In this document: positions 8,777 to 15,747 of the stretch, one piece after another
Layout of the letters: each line of letters opens with the position of its first letter
Numbering within the stretch: the first letter of the stretch is position 1
Source of the DNA: JBBQZP01 sp038207585
GTDB taxonomy: Bacteria; Pseudomonadota; Alphaproteobacteria; Rhodobacterales; Rhodobacteraceae
NCBI GenBank assembly: GCA_038207585.1
Contig: JBBQZP010000033.1
Coordinates: 1 to 37,253, forward strand
Reading direction: 5' to 3'
DNA length: 37,253 bases
Notes under the pieces: generated by a model
Databases searched by the model: none
The model's input: the letters and a program-made list of their open reading frames with translations, nothing else
What the model was told of the DNA's origin: nothing
Position numbers and translations under genes: made by a program

Positions 8777-10018
8777 ATGACCCGCCCCATGACCCCTCCC
8801 GGCCTGACCGCCCCCCAGATCGGTGGCACCGCCCGCCCCAGCCTTTGCACCGATTGCGGTGTGTCGCGCATGGGCGATGGCAAGGCCTGCGGACGCGCCT
8901 GCCAGTTCATCGCGCCAGACTATCCACGTCTGGAACAGGCCGTCCACGGCCGCGTGGCTGACGAGGCTCTGGGCGATGAGGCGTTCTTTGGCGTTACCCA
9001 GTCGATGCAGCGCGCCCGGCTGACACCCGCCGCCCCCGGCGCGCAATGGACCGGCATCACCACCGCCCTTGCCGCCCGCCTGCTGGAAACCGGCGCAGTC
9101 GATGCCGTGCTGACCGTCGCCCCCGACCCCGACGACCGCTGGAAACCCCTGCCGGTGATCGTGACAGATCCTGCCGCCATGGCCCATGTGCGCGGCATGC
9201 GGATGGGCTATGCGCCGACCGTTGCCCTGCTGGAACCGGCCCGTGAAGCCGGCCACAAACGCATCGCCTTTATCGGAATCCCCTGTCAGGTCTACGCCCT
9301 GCGCGCGCTGGAGGCAGAACTGGGGTTCGAGCGGATCTATGTGATCGGCACGCCCTGTTCCGACAACACAACGACCCAGAATTTCCACACCTTCCTGGCC
9401 CTGCTGGACCCCAAGCCGGAAACCGTGAGCTACCTTGAGTTTCGCACGGATTTCAAAGTGGAATTGCGCTTTGACGATGGTCGCCCCGACCGCACTGTGC
9501 CGTTCCTGAGCCTACCCATTTCGAACCTGCCCCCCGATTTCTTTCCGATGACCTGCAAAACTTGCGTCGATTATACCAACCGTCTGGCCGACATCACCGT
9601 GGGCTACATGGGCGGCGATGGCGATCAGTGGGTCATCGCGCGCAATGCCCGTGGGATGGAACTGCTGGCGCTGCTGGACGGGCGATTGCAGGTAAAACCG
9701 CTGGCCAGCAAGGGCAAACGTCAGGGCGCTGTGAAAGGCTTCATGGAAAACACGGCCCGCGCTGCGGGTGGCATGCCCCTGCGCCGGATGCCTGACTGGC
9801 TGCGCCCGCTGGTCAGCTTCCTGCAACCAAGGATCGGGCCGCGCGGGCTTGAATTTGCCCGCGCGCGGGTCGAGATGAAGGCGGTCGAAACCGTGCTGCA
9901 TCTGCGCCGCGCCCATCCGGCCCGGCTGAAGAACATGGTGCCCGCCCATATCTGGCGGCTGGTCGAACGCTACGGCCTGACCCCCGCCACCGATGAACAG
10001 CGCAACACACGGGAATAA
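8777..10018 (+). CDS. FrhB/FpoF-HCAR-BciB family Fe-S flavoprotein oxidoreductase
   Basis: A 413-residue protein of the coenzyme F420 hydrogenase/dehydrogenase beta-subunit family. The N-terminal domain starts with SLCTDCGVSRMGDGKACGRA and has further cysteines in FIGIPCQVYALRALE and VIGTPCSDNTTTQNFHTF. The C-terminal domain carries MTCKTCVDYTNRLADITVGYMGG, which matches the Fe-S motif of HCAR/BciB reductases (C-x2-C-x-D-x-x-N-x-x-AD). Family members reduce chlorophyllide vinyl or hydroxymethyl groups, F420 or other acceptors with FAD and Fe-S clusters. No bacteriochlorophyll gene is in view and the gene sits right behind a purine permease, 48 bases on, so a role in purine or ureide redox chemistry is possible but unproved. 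A GGAG precedes the ATG at close spacing. It converges with bhcD. Confidence 0.75.
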   Translation: MTRPMTPPGLTAPQIGGTARPSLCTDCGVSRMGDGKACGRACQFIAPDYPRLEQAVHGRVADEALGDEAFFGVTQSMQRARLTPAAPGAQWTGITTALAARLLETGAVDAVLTVAPDPDDRWKPLPVIVTDPAAMAHVRGMRMGYAPTVALLEPAREAGHKRIAFIGIPCQVYALRALEAELGFERIYVIGTPCSDNTTTQNFHTFLALLDPKPETVSYLEFRTDFKVELRFDDGRPDRTVPFLSLPISNLPPDFFPMTCKTCVDYTNRLADITVGYMGGDGDQWVIARNARGMELLALLDGRLQVKPLASKGKRQGAVKGFMENTARAAGGMPLRRMPDWLRPLVSFLQPRIGPRGLEFARARVEMKAVETVLHLRRAHPARLKNMVPAHIWRLVERYGLTPATDEQRNTRE

Positions 10019-10024
10019 GCGAAA

Positions 10025-10067
10025 AAATTCGTTCGAACGAATTTGCAATTTTCTTCGAAGAAAATTG
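10025..10067. terminator. Twin perfect palindromes between convergent genes, probable bidirectional terminator
   Basis: The first palindrome, 10025-10044, reads AAATTCGTTCGAACGAATTT, 20 bases of perfect symmetry. The second, 10046-10067, is 22 bases long and perfectly symmetrical around TTCGAA, with A/T-rich outer arms. One base separates them. They fill the 59-base gap between the convergent 3' ends of the FrhB-family gene and bhcD. Because each stem has AT-rich flanks giving U-rich transcripts on either strand, they fit a two-way terminator; a recurring dispersed element is also possible. Confidence 0.7.
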
Positions 10068-10077
10068 GGCCTGCCCC

Positions 10078-11040
10078 CTAGACATCGACCGTGATTGCCA
10101 ACCGACGCTCCACCGCGCGGGCGACTGCGGTGGCCGCCACGGCCAGATCCTGCAAACCAACGCCGGTTCCATCAAACAGGGTAATCTCATCCACCGATCT
10201 GCGCCCGGGATGTTTCCCGGTGATCACATCACCCAAAGGCGTGATCGCCGATGCCGCAACCGCACCCGAGGCGACGGCATATTGCGCCTCGCCGATGGTA
10301 ATGGATTGCGCGACTTCATCGGTAAAGACCGTGGCACGGGCTAAAAGTGCGGGCTCCACCTCTTGCTTGCCGATCGTGTCGGTGCCCATGCAGGCCAGAT
10401 GCGTGCCGGGCCGTATATAGGCGTCCAGAAGGCTCGCCTTGTCGGACGAGGTGATGGTGATGATCACATCCGCCTGCTCGCCCAGTTCGGCTAGGGTCAC
10501 TGTTTCAAAAGGCAGTCCAAGTTCAGCGGCGATGGCACCTAGTTTCGGCAGCATCTCGGGATGCAGGTTCCACGCCACGACCCGCTCAAACGCATGCGCG
10601 CGGGCGGCGGCGCGAAGTTGAAAGCCCGCCTGATGACCCGCGCCGACCATGCCCAGCACCTTGGAATCACGGCGCGCCAACCGCGCGATGGAAATCGCCG
10701 ATGCCGCCGCCGTGCGCAGCGCGGTCAGAAGATTGCCCCCGACCATGGCCTGCGGGATGCCGCTTTCAGGATCGAACAGGAACACGCTTGATTGGTGGTT
10801 GATCATGCCACGCCCCGCATTGCCGGGAAAATATCCGCCCGCCTTGACTCCCATCACGCTGCCCGCTCGGTCCAGCCCGGATTTGAACCCGTACTGCCGC
10901 CCCTCGCCTAAGGCCTCGCGGATGACCGGGAAATTGTAGGCGTCACCCCGCGACATGGCCGCAAAGACACCCTCGACGGCGGTAAAGGCGTCCTGGGGTG
11001 ACACGAGGTCGGCGATCAGGCGTTCGGGAACGATAAGCAT
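10078..11040 (-). CDS. bhcD: Iminosuccinate reductase BhcD (ornithine cyclodeaminase/mu-crystallin family)
   Basis: Reduces iminosuccinate to L-aspartate with NAD(P)H, regenerating the amino donor of the beta-hydroxyaspartate cycle. The 320-residue protein shows the ornithine cyclodeaminase/mu-crystallin fold: substrate-side residues in YNFPVIREALGEG, GFKSGLDRAGSVMGVKAGGY and GGNLLTALRTAAASAISIA, then a Rossmann motif VLGMVGAGHQAGFQLRAA and, late, TVFTDEVAQSITIGEAQ and TLFDGTGVGLQDLAVA. Alone it would be annotated an ornithine cyclodeaminase; the exact gene order bhcABCD next to an IclR regulator makes BhcD the better call. AAGGAT precedes the ATG at about six bases. It is separated from bhcC by 146 bases holding three hairpins, the only sizeable structured gap apart from the one between bhcA and bhcB. 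Confidence 0.92.
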   Translation of the reverse strand: MLIVPERLIADLVSPQDAFTAVEGVFAAMSRGDAYNFPVIREALGEGRQYGFKSGLDRAGSVMGVKAGGYFPGNAGRGMINHQSSVFLFDPESGIPQAMVGGNLLTALRTAAASAISIARLARRDSKVLGMVGAGHQAGFQLRAAARAHAFERVVAWNLHPEMLPKLGAIAAELGLPFETVTLAELGEQADVIITITSSDKASLLDAYIRPGTHLACMGTDTIGKQEVEPALLARATVFTDEVAQSITIGEAQYAVASGAVAASAITPLGDVITGKHPGRRSVDEITLFDGTGVGLQDLAVAATAVARAVERRLAITVDV

Positions 11041-11059
11041 GGGCTATCCTTAACAGAAG

Positions 11060-11165
11060 GCCCCGGATCAGGTCCGGGGCTACGACGGGAGAGTTGAGAC
11101 GCCCCGGATCAAGCCCGGGGCTGCCCAGTTTTTTTGCTGACGCAGCCCCGGACTTTATCCGGGGC
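11060..11165. repeat. Three REP-like hairpins between bhcC and bhcD
   Basis: Three copies of a 21-base stem-loop with arms GCCCCGGA and TCCGGGGC (or close variants) lie at 11060-11080 (loop TCAGG), 11101-11121 (arms GCCCCGG and CCGGGGC) and 11145-11165 (loop CTTTA). Copies 2 and 3 can also pair with each other through CCGGGGCTG and CAGCCCCGG, enclosing a seven-T run. Such palindromes are typical REP-like elements of alphaproteobacteria. Placed within the bhc operon they could stabilise the upstream bhcABC message or lower read-through into bhcD. Confidence 0.8.
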
Positions 11166-11186
11166 CTCCACCCTCATTCCAAGCGA

Positions 11187-12350
11187 TCAATAGGCCTTGC
11201 CGCGCGCCGAAACTGGCCACAAAACCTCGACCTTGCCGCCGCGCACGCCCACGTACCAGTCATGCACGTTGCAGGTGGGGTCGCAGTGGCCGGGCACAAG
11301 GCGCAGCTTGTCGTTGACCTTCAACACGCCCTGCGGGTCTTCGACAACCCCGTGTTCGTCCGAGCATTTGACGTATTTCACATCCGTGCGCCCAAAGATC
11401 ACCGGCAATCCGCTGTCGACCGATTGTGCCTTGAGGCCGGCATCGACAATCGCCTTATCGGCCTTGGCATGGCTCATCACGCTTGTCAGGATGAACAGCG
11501 CATTTTCCCATTCGCCCTGATCAATCCGCTTGCCCTCGGCATCAAGGATACGGCCGTAGTCGGCGTCCATGAAGGCATATGATCCGCACTGAAGCTCATT
11601 GAATACGCCCGAGTCGCTTTCGAAATAATAGCTGCCCGTACCGCCACCGCCAACGATGTCACATTCCAGCCCCTCAGTCTTCAGCGCCTGAACGGCATCC
11701 GAAACCTGTGCGACGGCCAGATCAATCTTGGCCTTGCGGTCGGCGTAGCTGTCCATGTGCTGCATCGCACCTTGATAGGCCTGAATGCCCGCGAATTTCA
11801 GACCCTTGGCTGCGTCAATCGCCTTGGCAATTGCCACAACTTCGGGCGTTGTTTTCACGCCGCAGCGGCCGGCGCCGCAGTCAATCTCGACCAGACATTC
11901 GATCTGGGTTCCGTGCTTGACCGCCGCCGCCGAAAGATCGGCCACATTGGCGATGTCATCGACACAGCAGATCGTACGCGCACCCAGTTTGGGCAGCCGC
12001 GCCAGACGGTCTATCTTCAGAGGATCGCGCACCTGATTGGAAACCAGCACATCCTTGATGCCGCCGCGCGCAAAGACCTCGGCCTCGCTGACCTTCTGGC
12101 AGCACACGCCGACCGACCCGCCCAGGCGTTCCTGCAACAACGCCACATCGACCGATTTGTGCATCTTGCCGTGCACGCGGTGCCGCATGCCCTTGGACTT
12201 GGCAAAATCGCCCATTTTCTTGATGTTACGCTCCAGCGCATCCAGATCAAGCACAAGGCACGGCGTCTGGATATCGGCCTCGTCCATGCCGGGCAATGCA
12301 GGCACGTCAAAGCCAACTTCAAGTCCGTCAAATTTCGGGTTCGCGTTCAT
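11187..12350 (-). CDS. bhcC: Beta-hydroxyaspartate aldolase BhcC (D-threonine aldolase-like, PLP)
   Basis: Condenses glycine and glyoxylate to beta-hydroxyaspartate. The protein has 387 residues and the fold-type III PLP barrel of metal-activated D-threonine aldolases. The N-terminal DIQTPCLVLDLDALERNI leads into HRVHGKMHKSVDVA, where the PLP lysine lies. Phosphate and ring contacts appear in CLVEIDCGAGRCGV, GIQAYQGAMQHM and IVGGGGTGSYYFE. The C-terminal metal site is PGHCDPTCNVHDWYVGV, with the His and Cys/Asp ligands. A perfect AGGAGG lies next to the bhcB stop codon and only nine bases separate the two genes, so bhcC is translationally coupled to bhcB. Within the cycle it is the carbon-carbon bond forming step. 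Confidence 0.95.
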   Translation of the reverse strand: MNANPKFDGLEVGFDVPALPGMDEADIQTPCLVLDLDALERNIKKMGDFAKSKGMRHRVHGKMHKSVDVALLQERLGGSVGVCCQKVSEAEVFARGGIKDVLVSNQVRDPLKIDRLARLPKLGARTICCVDDIANVADLSAAAVKHGTQIECLVEIDCGAGRCGVKTTPEVVAIAKAIDAAKGLKFAGIQAYQGAMQHMDSYADRKAKIDLAVAQVSDAVQALKTEGLECDIVGGGGTGSYYFESDSGVFNELQCGSYAFMDADYGRILDAEGKRIDQGEWENALFILTSVMSHAKADKAIVDAGLKAQSVDSGLPVIFGRTDVKYVKCSDEHGVVEDPQGVLKVNDKLRLVPGHCDPTCNVHDWYVGVRGGKVEVLWPVSARGKAY

Positions 12351-12359
12351 ATCGCCTCC

Positions 12360-13313
12360 TTACCCCTTGAACCAGGGGAGTGTGTCCAGATCGACGTTGC
12401 CGCCGGTGATGATGACGCCCACGCGCTTGCCGCGAAACGTCTCGGGGTTTTTCAGGATCGTGGCCAGCGGCACGGCACAGCTTGCTTCTATCACGATTTT
12501 CATTCGTTTCCACGTCAGCTTCATCGCATCAACGATCTCGTCTTCGGTGGCGGTGAACACGTCCGTGACGTGGTTCTTCACGAAATGCCAGGTCAAGTCT
12601 TTTAGCGGCACTTTCAACCCGTCGGCGACCGTATCAGGTGCGTCATCCGCGATGATATGGCCGGCGCGGAAACTGCGCGCGGCATCATCGGCGTTCTTGG
12701 GCTCAGCCGCATAAATCTTCACCCCCGGCGCGATGGTGGAAAGCGTCAGGCAGGTGCCCGAGATCATGCCGCCGCCACCGATCGGGGCGATCACGCACTC
12801 CAACCCCTCAACCTGCTCCATCAACTCGCGGCTGCAGGTCGCCTGCCCTGCAATCACGCGTGGGTCGTTGTAGGGATGCACGAAATTCCCGCCGGTTCGC
12901 GCCTCAACCTCGGCAAACACCGCCTCGCGACTGGAGGTTGACGGCTCACATTCGGTGATGATCCCGCCGTAGCCCCGCACCGCATCCTTTTTGGCCTGCG
13001 GAGCCGTGCGCGGCATCACCACATTACACGGAATTCCCCGCCGCCCCGCCGCATAAGACAGGCTCAGCGCATGGTTGCCGCTGGAATGGGTGGCAACCCC
13101 CTTGGCCAGCAGATCATCGCTCAGCCCGAACACCGCATTCGACGCGCCCCGCACCTTGAACGCGCCCGCCTTCTGGAAGTTCTCGCATTTGAAGAACAAC
13201 TCCGCGCCGGTCAGATCGTTCAGATAGCTGGAGGTCAGAACCGGCGTGCGATGAATGTAGGGCCTGATCCGCTCATGCGCCGCGATCACATCATCGAAGG
13301 TTGGAATATACAT
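12360..13313 (-). CDS. bhcB: Beta-hydroxyaspartate dehydratase BhcB (threonine dehydratase-like, PLP)
   Basis: Dehydrates beta-hydroxyaspartate to iminosuccinate. The 317-residue protein is a fold-type II PLP enzyme of the serine/threonine dehydratase family without a regulatory ACT domain. Seen motifs: FFKCENFQKAGAFKVRGASN containing the PLP lysine, THSSGNHALSLSYAA for substrate and phosphate binding, PIGGGGMISG as the glycine loop, and VGVIITGGNVDLDTLPWFKG at the C-terminus. The start MYIPTFDDVIAAHERIRP fits the family; a GTG at 13349 would add twelve residues that run into a repeat element and is not preferred, although the GGAG for the chosen ATG is unusually close. On its own it would be called a threonine dehydratase; the operon defines the role. 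Confidence 0.94.
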   Translation of the reverse strand: MYIPTFDDVIAAHERIRPYIHRTPVLTSSYLNDLTGAELFFKCENFQKAGAFKVRGASNAVFGLSDDLLAKGVATHSSGNHALSLSYAAGRRGIPCNVVMPRTAPQAKKDAVRGYGGIITECEPSTSSREAVFAEVEARTGGNFVHPYNDPRVIAGQATCSRELMEQVEGLECVIAPIGGGGMISGTCLTLSTIAPGVKIYAAEPKNADDAARSFRAGHIIADDAPDTVADGLKVPLKDLTWHFVKNHVTDVFTATEDEIVDAMKLTWKRMKIVIEASCAVPLATILKNPETFRGKRVGVIITGGNVDLDTLPWFKG

Positions 13314-13360
13314 CTGCTCCGCATCTTTCCTGTTCGCCTGCGAAAGCACCCAAAAGCGCT

Positions 13361-13410
13361 TTCATTTTGATTTAAGTATCCCCGCCGGAGGCTCTTCCTC
13401 CCTCGGCGGG
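13361..13410. repeat. Copy 2 of the dispersed TTTCATTTTGAT element plus a GC hairpin, between bhcA and bhcB
   Basis: TTTCATTTTGATTTAAGTAT (13361-13380) is followed by a stem in which CCCGCCG (13381-13387) pairs with CGGCGGG (13404-13410), with an inner GAGG/CCTC match. The first part repeats the element at 3644-3682. It lies just past the bhcA stop, inside the operon, where a hairpin could reduce or stabilise the message downstream. Confidence 0.65.
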
Positions 13411-13418
13411 CGCCGCCC

Positions 13419-14609
13419 TCAGGCAGCCGCGCGCTGGGCTGATGCGGCCGAGCTGCGATAGTAATCCTGTGCCGCAGCAACGCCAGAGCCCAGTTTGATG
13501 TCCCAGCCCAGATCGGCCATGCACATCTCGGCCGCCGCAAGGCCGGACAGCACCATGACATCGGTCAGCATGCCCAGATGGCCGATGCGGAACACCTTGC
13601 CCGCAACTTCGCCCAGACCAACCCCGAAGGCCACGCCGTATTTGTCAGCCGCCAGCTTTACAAGGTCGGTGCCGTTGCAGCCCTCGGGCACAACAACCGC
13701 CGTCACCGTATCAGAGTAAAGATCCGGCGTCGCAGCACAAGGTTTCATCCCCCAGGCCGCAACCGCGCGCCGCACACCTTCCGCAAGGCGGGAGTGGCGG
13801 GCATAAACCGCCGACAGCCCTTCGTCCTCCAGCATCTCGATAGATGCCGCAAGGCCTGCAATCAGACCGACCGCGGGAGTATAGGGATAGCCGCCCGTCG
13901 CGTAAGTCCGCGCCATATCAGCGAAATCAAAGAACGTGCGCGGCAATTTCGCGCTTGCCATCGCCCCCATCGCCTTGGGGCTGACGCCTACGATCGCAAG
14001 GCCTGCGGGCAGCATGAAGCCCTTCTGGCTACCCGCAACCGCCACATCCACGCCCCAACCGTCCATATGAAACGGCATCGACCCGATCGACGACACCCCA
14101 TCCACAAACAGCATCGCGCTGTGTTTGGCCGCGTCCATCGCCTTTCGGATCCCGCCGATATCCGACACCACGCCCGTCGCGGTTTCGTTATGCGTCGCCA
14201 GAACCGCCTTGATCGCGCCCTTGGTATCGGCTTTCAGCGCCGCCTCAATTGCGGCCAAAGGCGCGCCCTGCCCCCACGGGGTTTCGATGATCTGCACGTT
14301 CAGCCCGTGGCGCTGGCACATGTCGATCCAGCGGTGCGAGAACATGCCGAACCTGGCCGCCAGCACCGTATCGCCCGGCGACAGCGTGTTGGAAATCGCC
14401 GCTTCCCAGCCGCCCGTTCCGGTGGACGGAAAGATGAAAACCTCGCCTTTCGCCGTATCCAGCACCCGCTTCACCCCGGCAATGGCGGGTTTGAACATCC
14501 GCCCGAACGCGGCAGAGCGGTGATCCATCGTCGGCTGATCGCAAGCCTTGCGGATTGCCTCGGGAATGTTGGTCGGGCCGGGAATGAAGACCGGGTTCTG
14601 CGATGACAT
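13419..14609 (-). CDS. bhcA: Aspartate-glyoxylate aminotransferase BhcA (class V, PLP)
   Basis: Transfers the amino group of aspartate to glyoxylate, giving glycine and oxaloacetate: entry and exit of the beta-hydroxyaspartate cycle. The protein has 396 residues and the class V aminotransferase fold. The N-terminus NPVFIPGPTNIPEAIRKA and MDHRSAAFGRMF are typical of alanine/serine-glyoxylate aminotransferases. STGTGGWEAAISNTLSPGD forms the phosphate cup, ATHNETATGVVSDI and FVDGVSSIGSMPFHMDGWGV the cofactor pocket, and VAVAGSQKGFMLPAGLA has the PLP lysine. The ATG at 14607-14609 follows AAAGG at seven bases; an upstream in-frame extension to 14678 lies in promoter DNA. First gene of the operon, divergent from bhcR. 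Confidence 0.95.
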   Translation of the reverse strand: MSSQNPVFIPGPTNIPEAIRKACDQPTMDHRSAAFGRMFKPAIAGVKRVLDTAKGEVFIFPSTGTGGWEAAISNTLSPGDTVLAARFGMFSHRWIDMCQRHGLNVQIIETPWGQGAPLAAIEAALKADTKGAIKAVLATHNETATGVVSDIGGIRKAMDAAKHSAMLFVDGVSSIGSMPFHMDGWGVDVAVAGSQKGFMLPAGLAIVGVSPKAMGAMASAKLPRTFFDFADMARTYATGGYPYTPAVGLIAGLAASIEMLEDEGLSAVYARHSRLAEGVRRAVAAWGMKPCAATPDLYSDTVTAVVVPEGCNGTDLVKLAADKYGVAFGVGLGEVAGKVFRIGHLGMLTDVMVLSGLAAAEMCMADLGWDIKLGSGVAAAQDYYRSSAASAQRAAA

Positions 14610-14800
14610 GATCTGGCCTTTCTGAGGGGGCGATTCTTTCGTTGCCCCTATCTTAGGCACCTCACTCCACCATCGCAATTTTTTCGAAATGTTTTTTCAC
14701 TGGTCGTAAACCATCAGTTTAGCCTTGCATTATTGGCTATTCTGATTTTTTCATTAAGCGACATCTTTTTTCAATATACTGAAAAACAGGACGCCACCGC
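14610..14800. promoter_or_regulatory. AT-rich divergent promoter region bhcA / bhcR
   Basis: The 191 bases between the two divergent starts are strikingly AT-rich against a GC-rich background. Four T6C boxes occur: TTTTTTCG at 14679-14686, TTTTTTCA at 14692-14699, TTTTTTCA at 14746-14753 and TTTTTTCA at 14766-14773. In Paracoccus the homologous IclR regulator is known to bind this intergenic region with glyoxylate affecting the binding. I infer that the T6C boxes are part of the control signal; -35 and -10 elements cannot be assigned with certainty. Confidence 0.7.
14767..14786. promoter_or_regulatory. Candidate BhcR operator TTTTTCA-N6-TGAAAAA
   Basis: TTTTTCA at 14767-14773 and TGAAAAA at 14780-14786 are perfect inverted seven-base arms around a six-base centre, ending 14 bases before the bhcR start codon. 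IclR-family regulators commonly bind AT-rich palindromes of this size. The position would allow autorepression of bhcR. Half-sites TTTTTTCA recur at 14692 and 14746 on the bhcA side. Only the symmetry is observed; binding is inferred. Confidence 0.5.
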
Positions 14801-15625
14801 ATGAACGCACCCCTTCCCGCATCCCGCCCGCGTGGCCGCCCCAAGGCGTTTGACGACAAGACCGACCAGAACACGGTGCAATCACTTGACCGCGCCCTCG
14901 GCCTGTTGGAGCATCTGGCAGGCGCGTCGGGTCTGACACTTTCAGACCTTGCCGCCCAGACCGGGCAGGCCACCGCAACCGTCTACCGCGCGCTTGTCAC
15001 CCTTCAGTCACACGGCATTGTTGAAATCGAGGAACCGGGACAGCTTTGGCACATCGGGCCCGGCGCGTTTCGCATAGGCTCGGCCTTTCTGCGCCGCACC
15101 AAGGTTGTGGAACGCGCCCGTCAGCCGATGGACGCGCTGATGCGCGCCAGTGGCGAGACGGCAAATCTGGGCGTTGAAAGCGGCGACGAAGTGCTGTTTC
15201 TAAGTCAGGTTGAAACCGCGCAGGCAATCCGCGCCTTCTTTCCCCCCGGCACCAAGGGGCCGATGCATGTGTCGGGCATCGGCAAGGCGCTGCTCGCGTT
15301 TTACCCCGAAGACCGGGTGCGCGGCATCATCGCCCGCAAGGGGTTGGAGCGGTTCACCAGCCTGTCCATCACATCGGATTCTTCACTCCTGCGCGATCTG
15401 GCCCATACCCGCGAGCGCGGCTATTCGGTCGATGATCAGGAACGCGCCGAAGGCATGCGCTGTATCGCCGCGCCAATCTTCAATTCCTACGGCGAGGCGG
15501 TGGCGGGCGTGTCAGTCAGCGGCCCCGCTTTCCGGGTGAACCTGTCGGACGCGGCCCGCCTTGGCGCATTGGTACGCGACACAGCCGACCGGGTGACAGA
15601 GGCAACCGGCGGCGTGCGGCCCTGA
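14801..15625 (+). CDS. bhcR: IclR-family regulator BhcR of the beta-hydroxyaspartate cycle
   Basis: A 274-residue IclR-family protein. After a basic lead (RPRGRPKAFDDK) the winged helix-turn-helix begins at about residue 28: VQSLDRALGLLEHLAGASGL, LSDLAAQTGQATATVYRALV, GIVEIEEPGQLWHIGPG. The C-terminal ligand domain carries GETANLGVESGDEVLFLSQV, GPMHVSGIGKALLAF, and RGYSVDDQERAEGMRCIAAP with FNSYGEAVAGVSVSGP, the usual effector pocket. It is divergent from bhcA, as in the characterised cluster of Paracoccus, where the protein responds to glyoxylate. AGGA precedes the ATG at about ten bases. If it also senses glyoxylate here, urate breakdown through AllA could induce the cycle. Confidence 0.92.
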   Translation: MNAPLPASRPRGRPKAFDDKTDQNTVQSLDRALGLLEHLAGASGLTLSDLAAQTGQATATVYRALVTLQSHGIVEIEEPGQLWHIGPGAFRIGSAFLRRTKVVERARQPMDALMRASGETANLGVESGDEVLFLSQVETAQAIRAFFPPGTKGPMHVSGIGKALLAFYPEDRVRGIIARKGLERFTSLSITSDSSLLRDLAHTRERGYSVDDQERAEGMRCIAAPIFNSYGEAVAGVSVSGPAFRVNLSDAARLGALVRDTADRVTEATGGVRP

Positions 15626-15635
15626 TCGTGAAAAA

Positions 15636-15712
15636 TGGTGGCGAGGGAGGGACTCGAACCCTCGACCCCACGATTATGAGTCGTGTGCTCTAACCAGCTG
15701 AGCTACCTCGCC
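15636..15712 (-). tRNA. tRNA-Met (anticodon CAU), elongator type
   Basis: The minus strand folds as a complete cloverleaf: acceptor GGCGAGG at 15706-15712 pairs with CCTCGCC, then A and an encoded CCA at 15636-15638. The D arm is GCTC-AGCTGGTTA-GAGC. The anticodon arm is CACGA-CTCATAA-TCGTG, anticodon CAT. The variable loop is followed by a T arm with GGTTCGAGTCC. The total is 77 bases with CCA. CAU anticodons occur in initiator Met, elongator Met and lysidine-modified Ile2. A paired first base, no initiator-type run of three G-C pairs in the anticodon stem, and the likeness of the CTCATAA loop and GGGGTC variable region to E. coli elongator Met favour elongator Met. Confidence 0.93.
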
Positions 15713-15747
15713 ATGACGCGGCTGGGTAGTGGACGGGGGATGGGGCG

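Noticed and set aside
7379..9388. Very long minus-strand open frame opposite the permease and the FrhB-family gene
   Set aside because: Composition is dominated by His, Gly, Arg, Asp and Gln with no domain, and it mirrors the codon bias of two well-recognised genes on the other strand.
8777..10018. F420-dependent hydrogenase subunit as the literal function of the FrhB-family gene
   Set aside because: F420 is not expected in this kind of organism, and the family also contains HCAR and BciB reductases; only the family can be stated.
10078..14609. Literal names ornithine cyclodeaminase, D-threonine aldolase, threonine dehydratase and serine-glyoxylate aminotransferase
   Set aside because: The four genes in this order beside an IclR regulator are the known beta-hydroxyaspartate cycle cluster, which explains all of them together better than four unrelated amino-acid enzymes.
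15636..15712. tRNA-Ile2 with a lysidine-modified CAU anticodon
   Set aside because: Acceptor stem and anticodon-loop context are closer to elongator tRNA-Met; the typical Ile2 body was not recognised. The alternative is kept at low weight.
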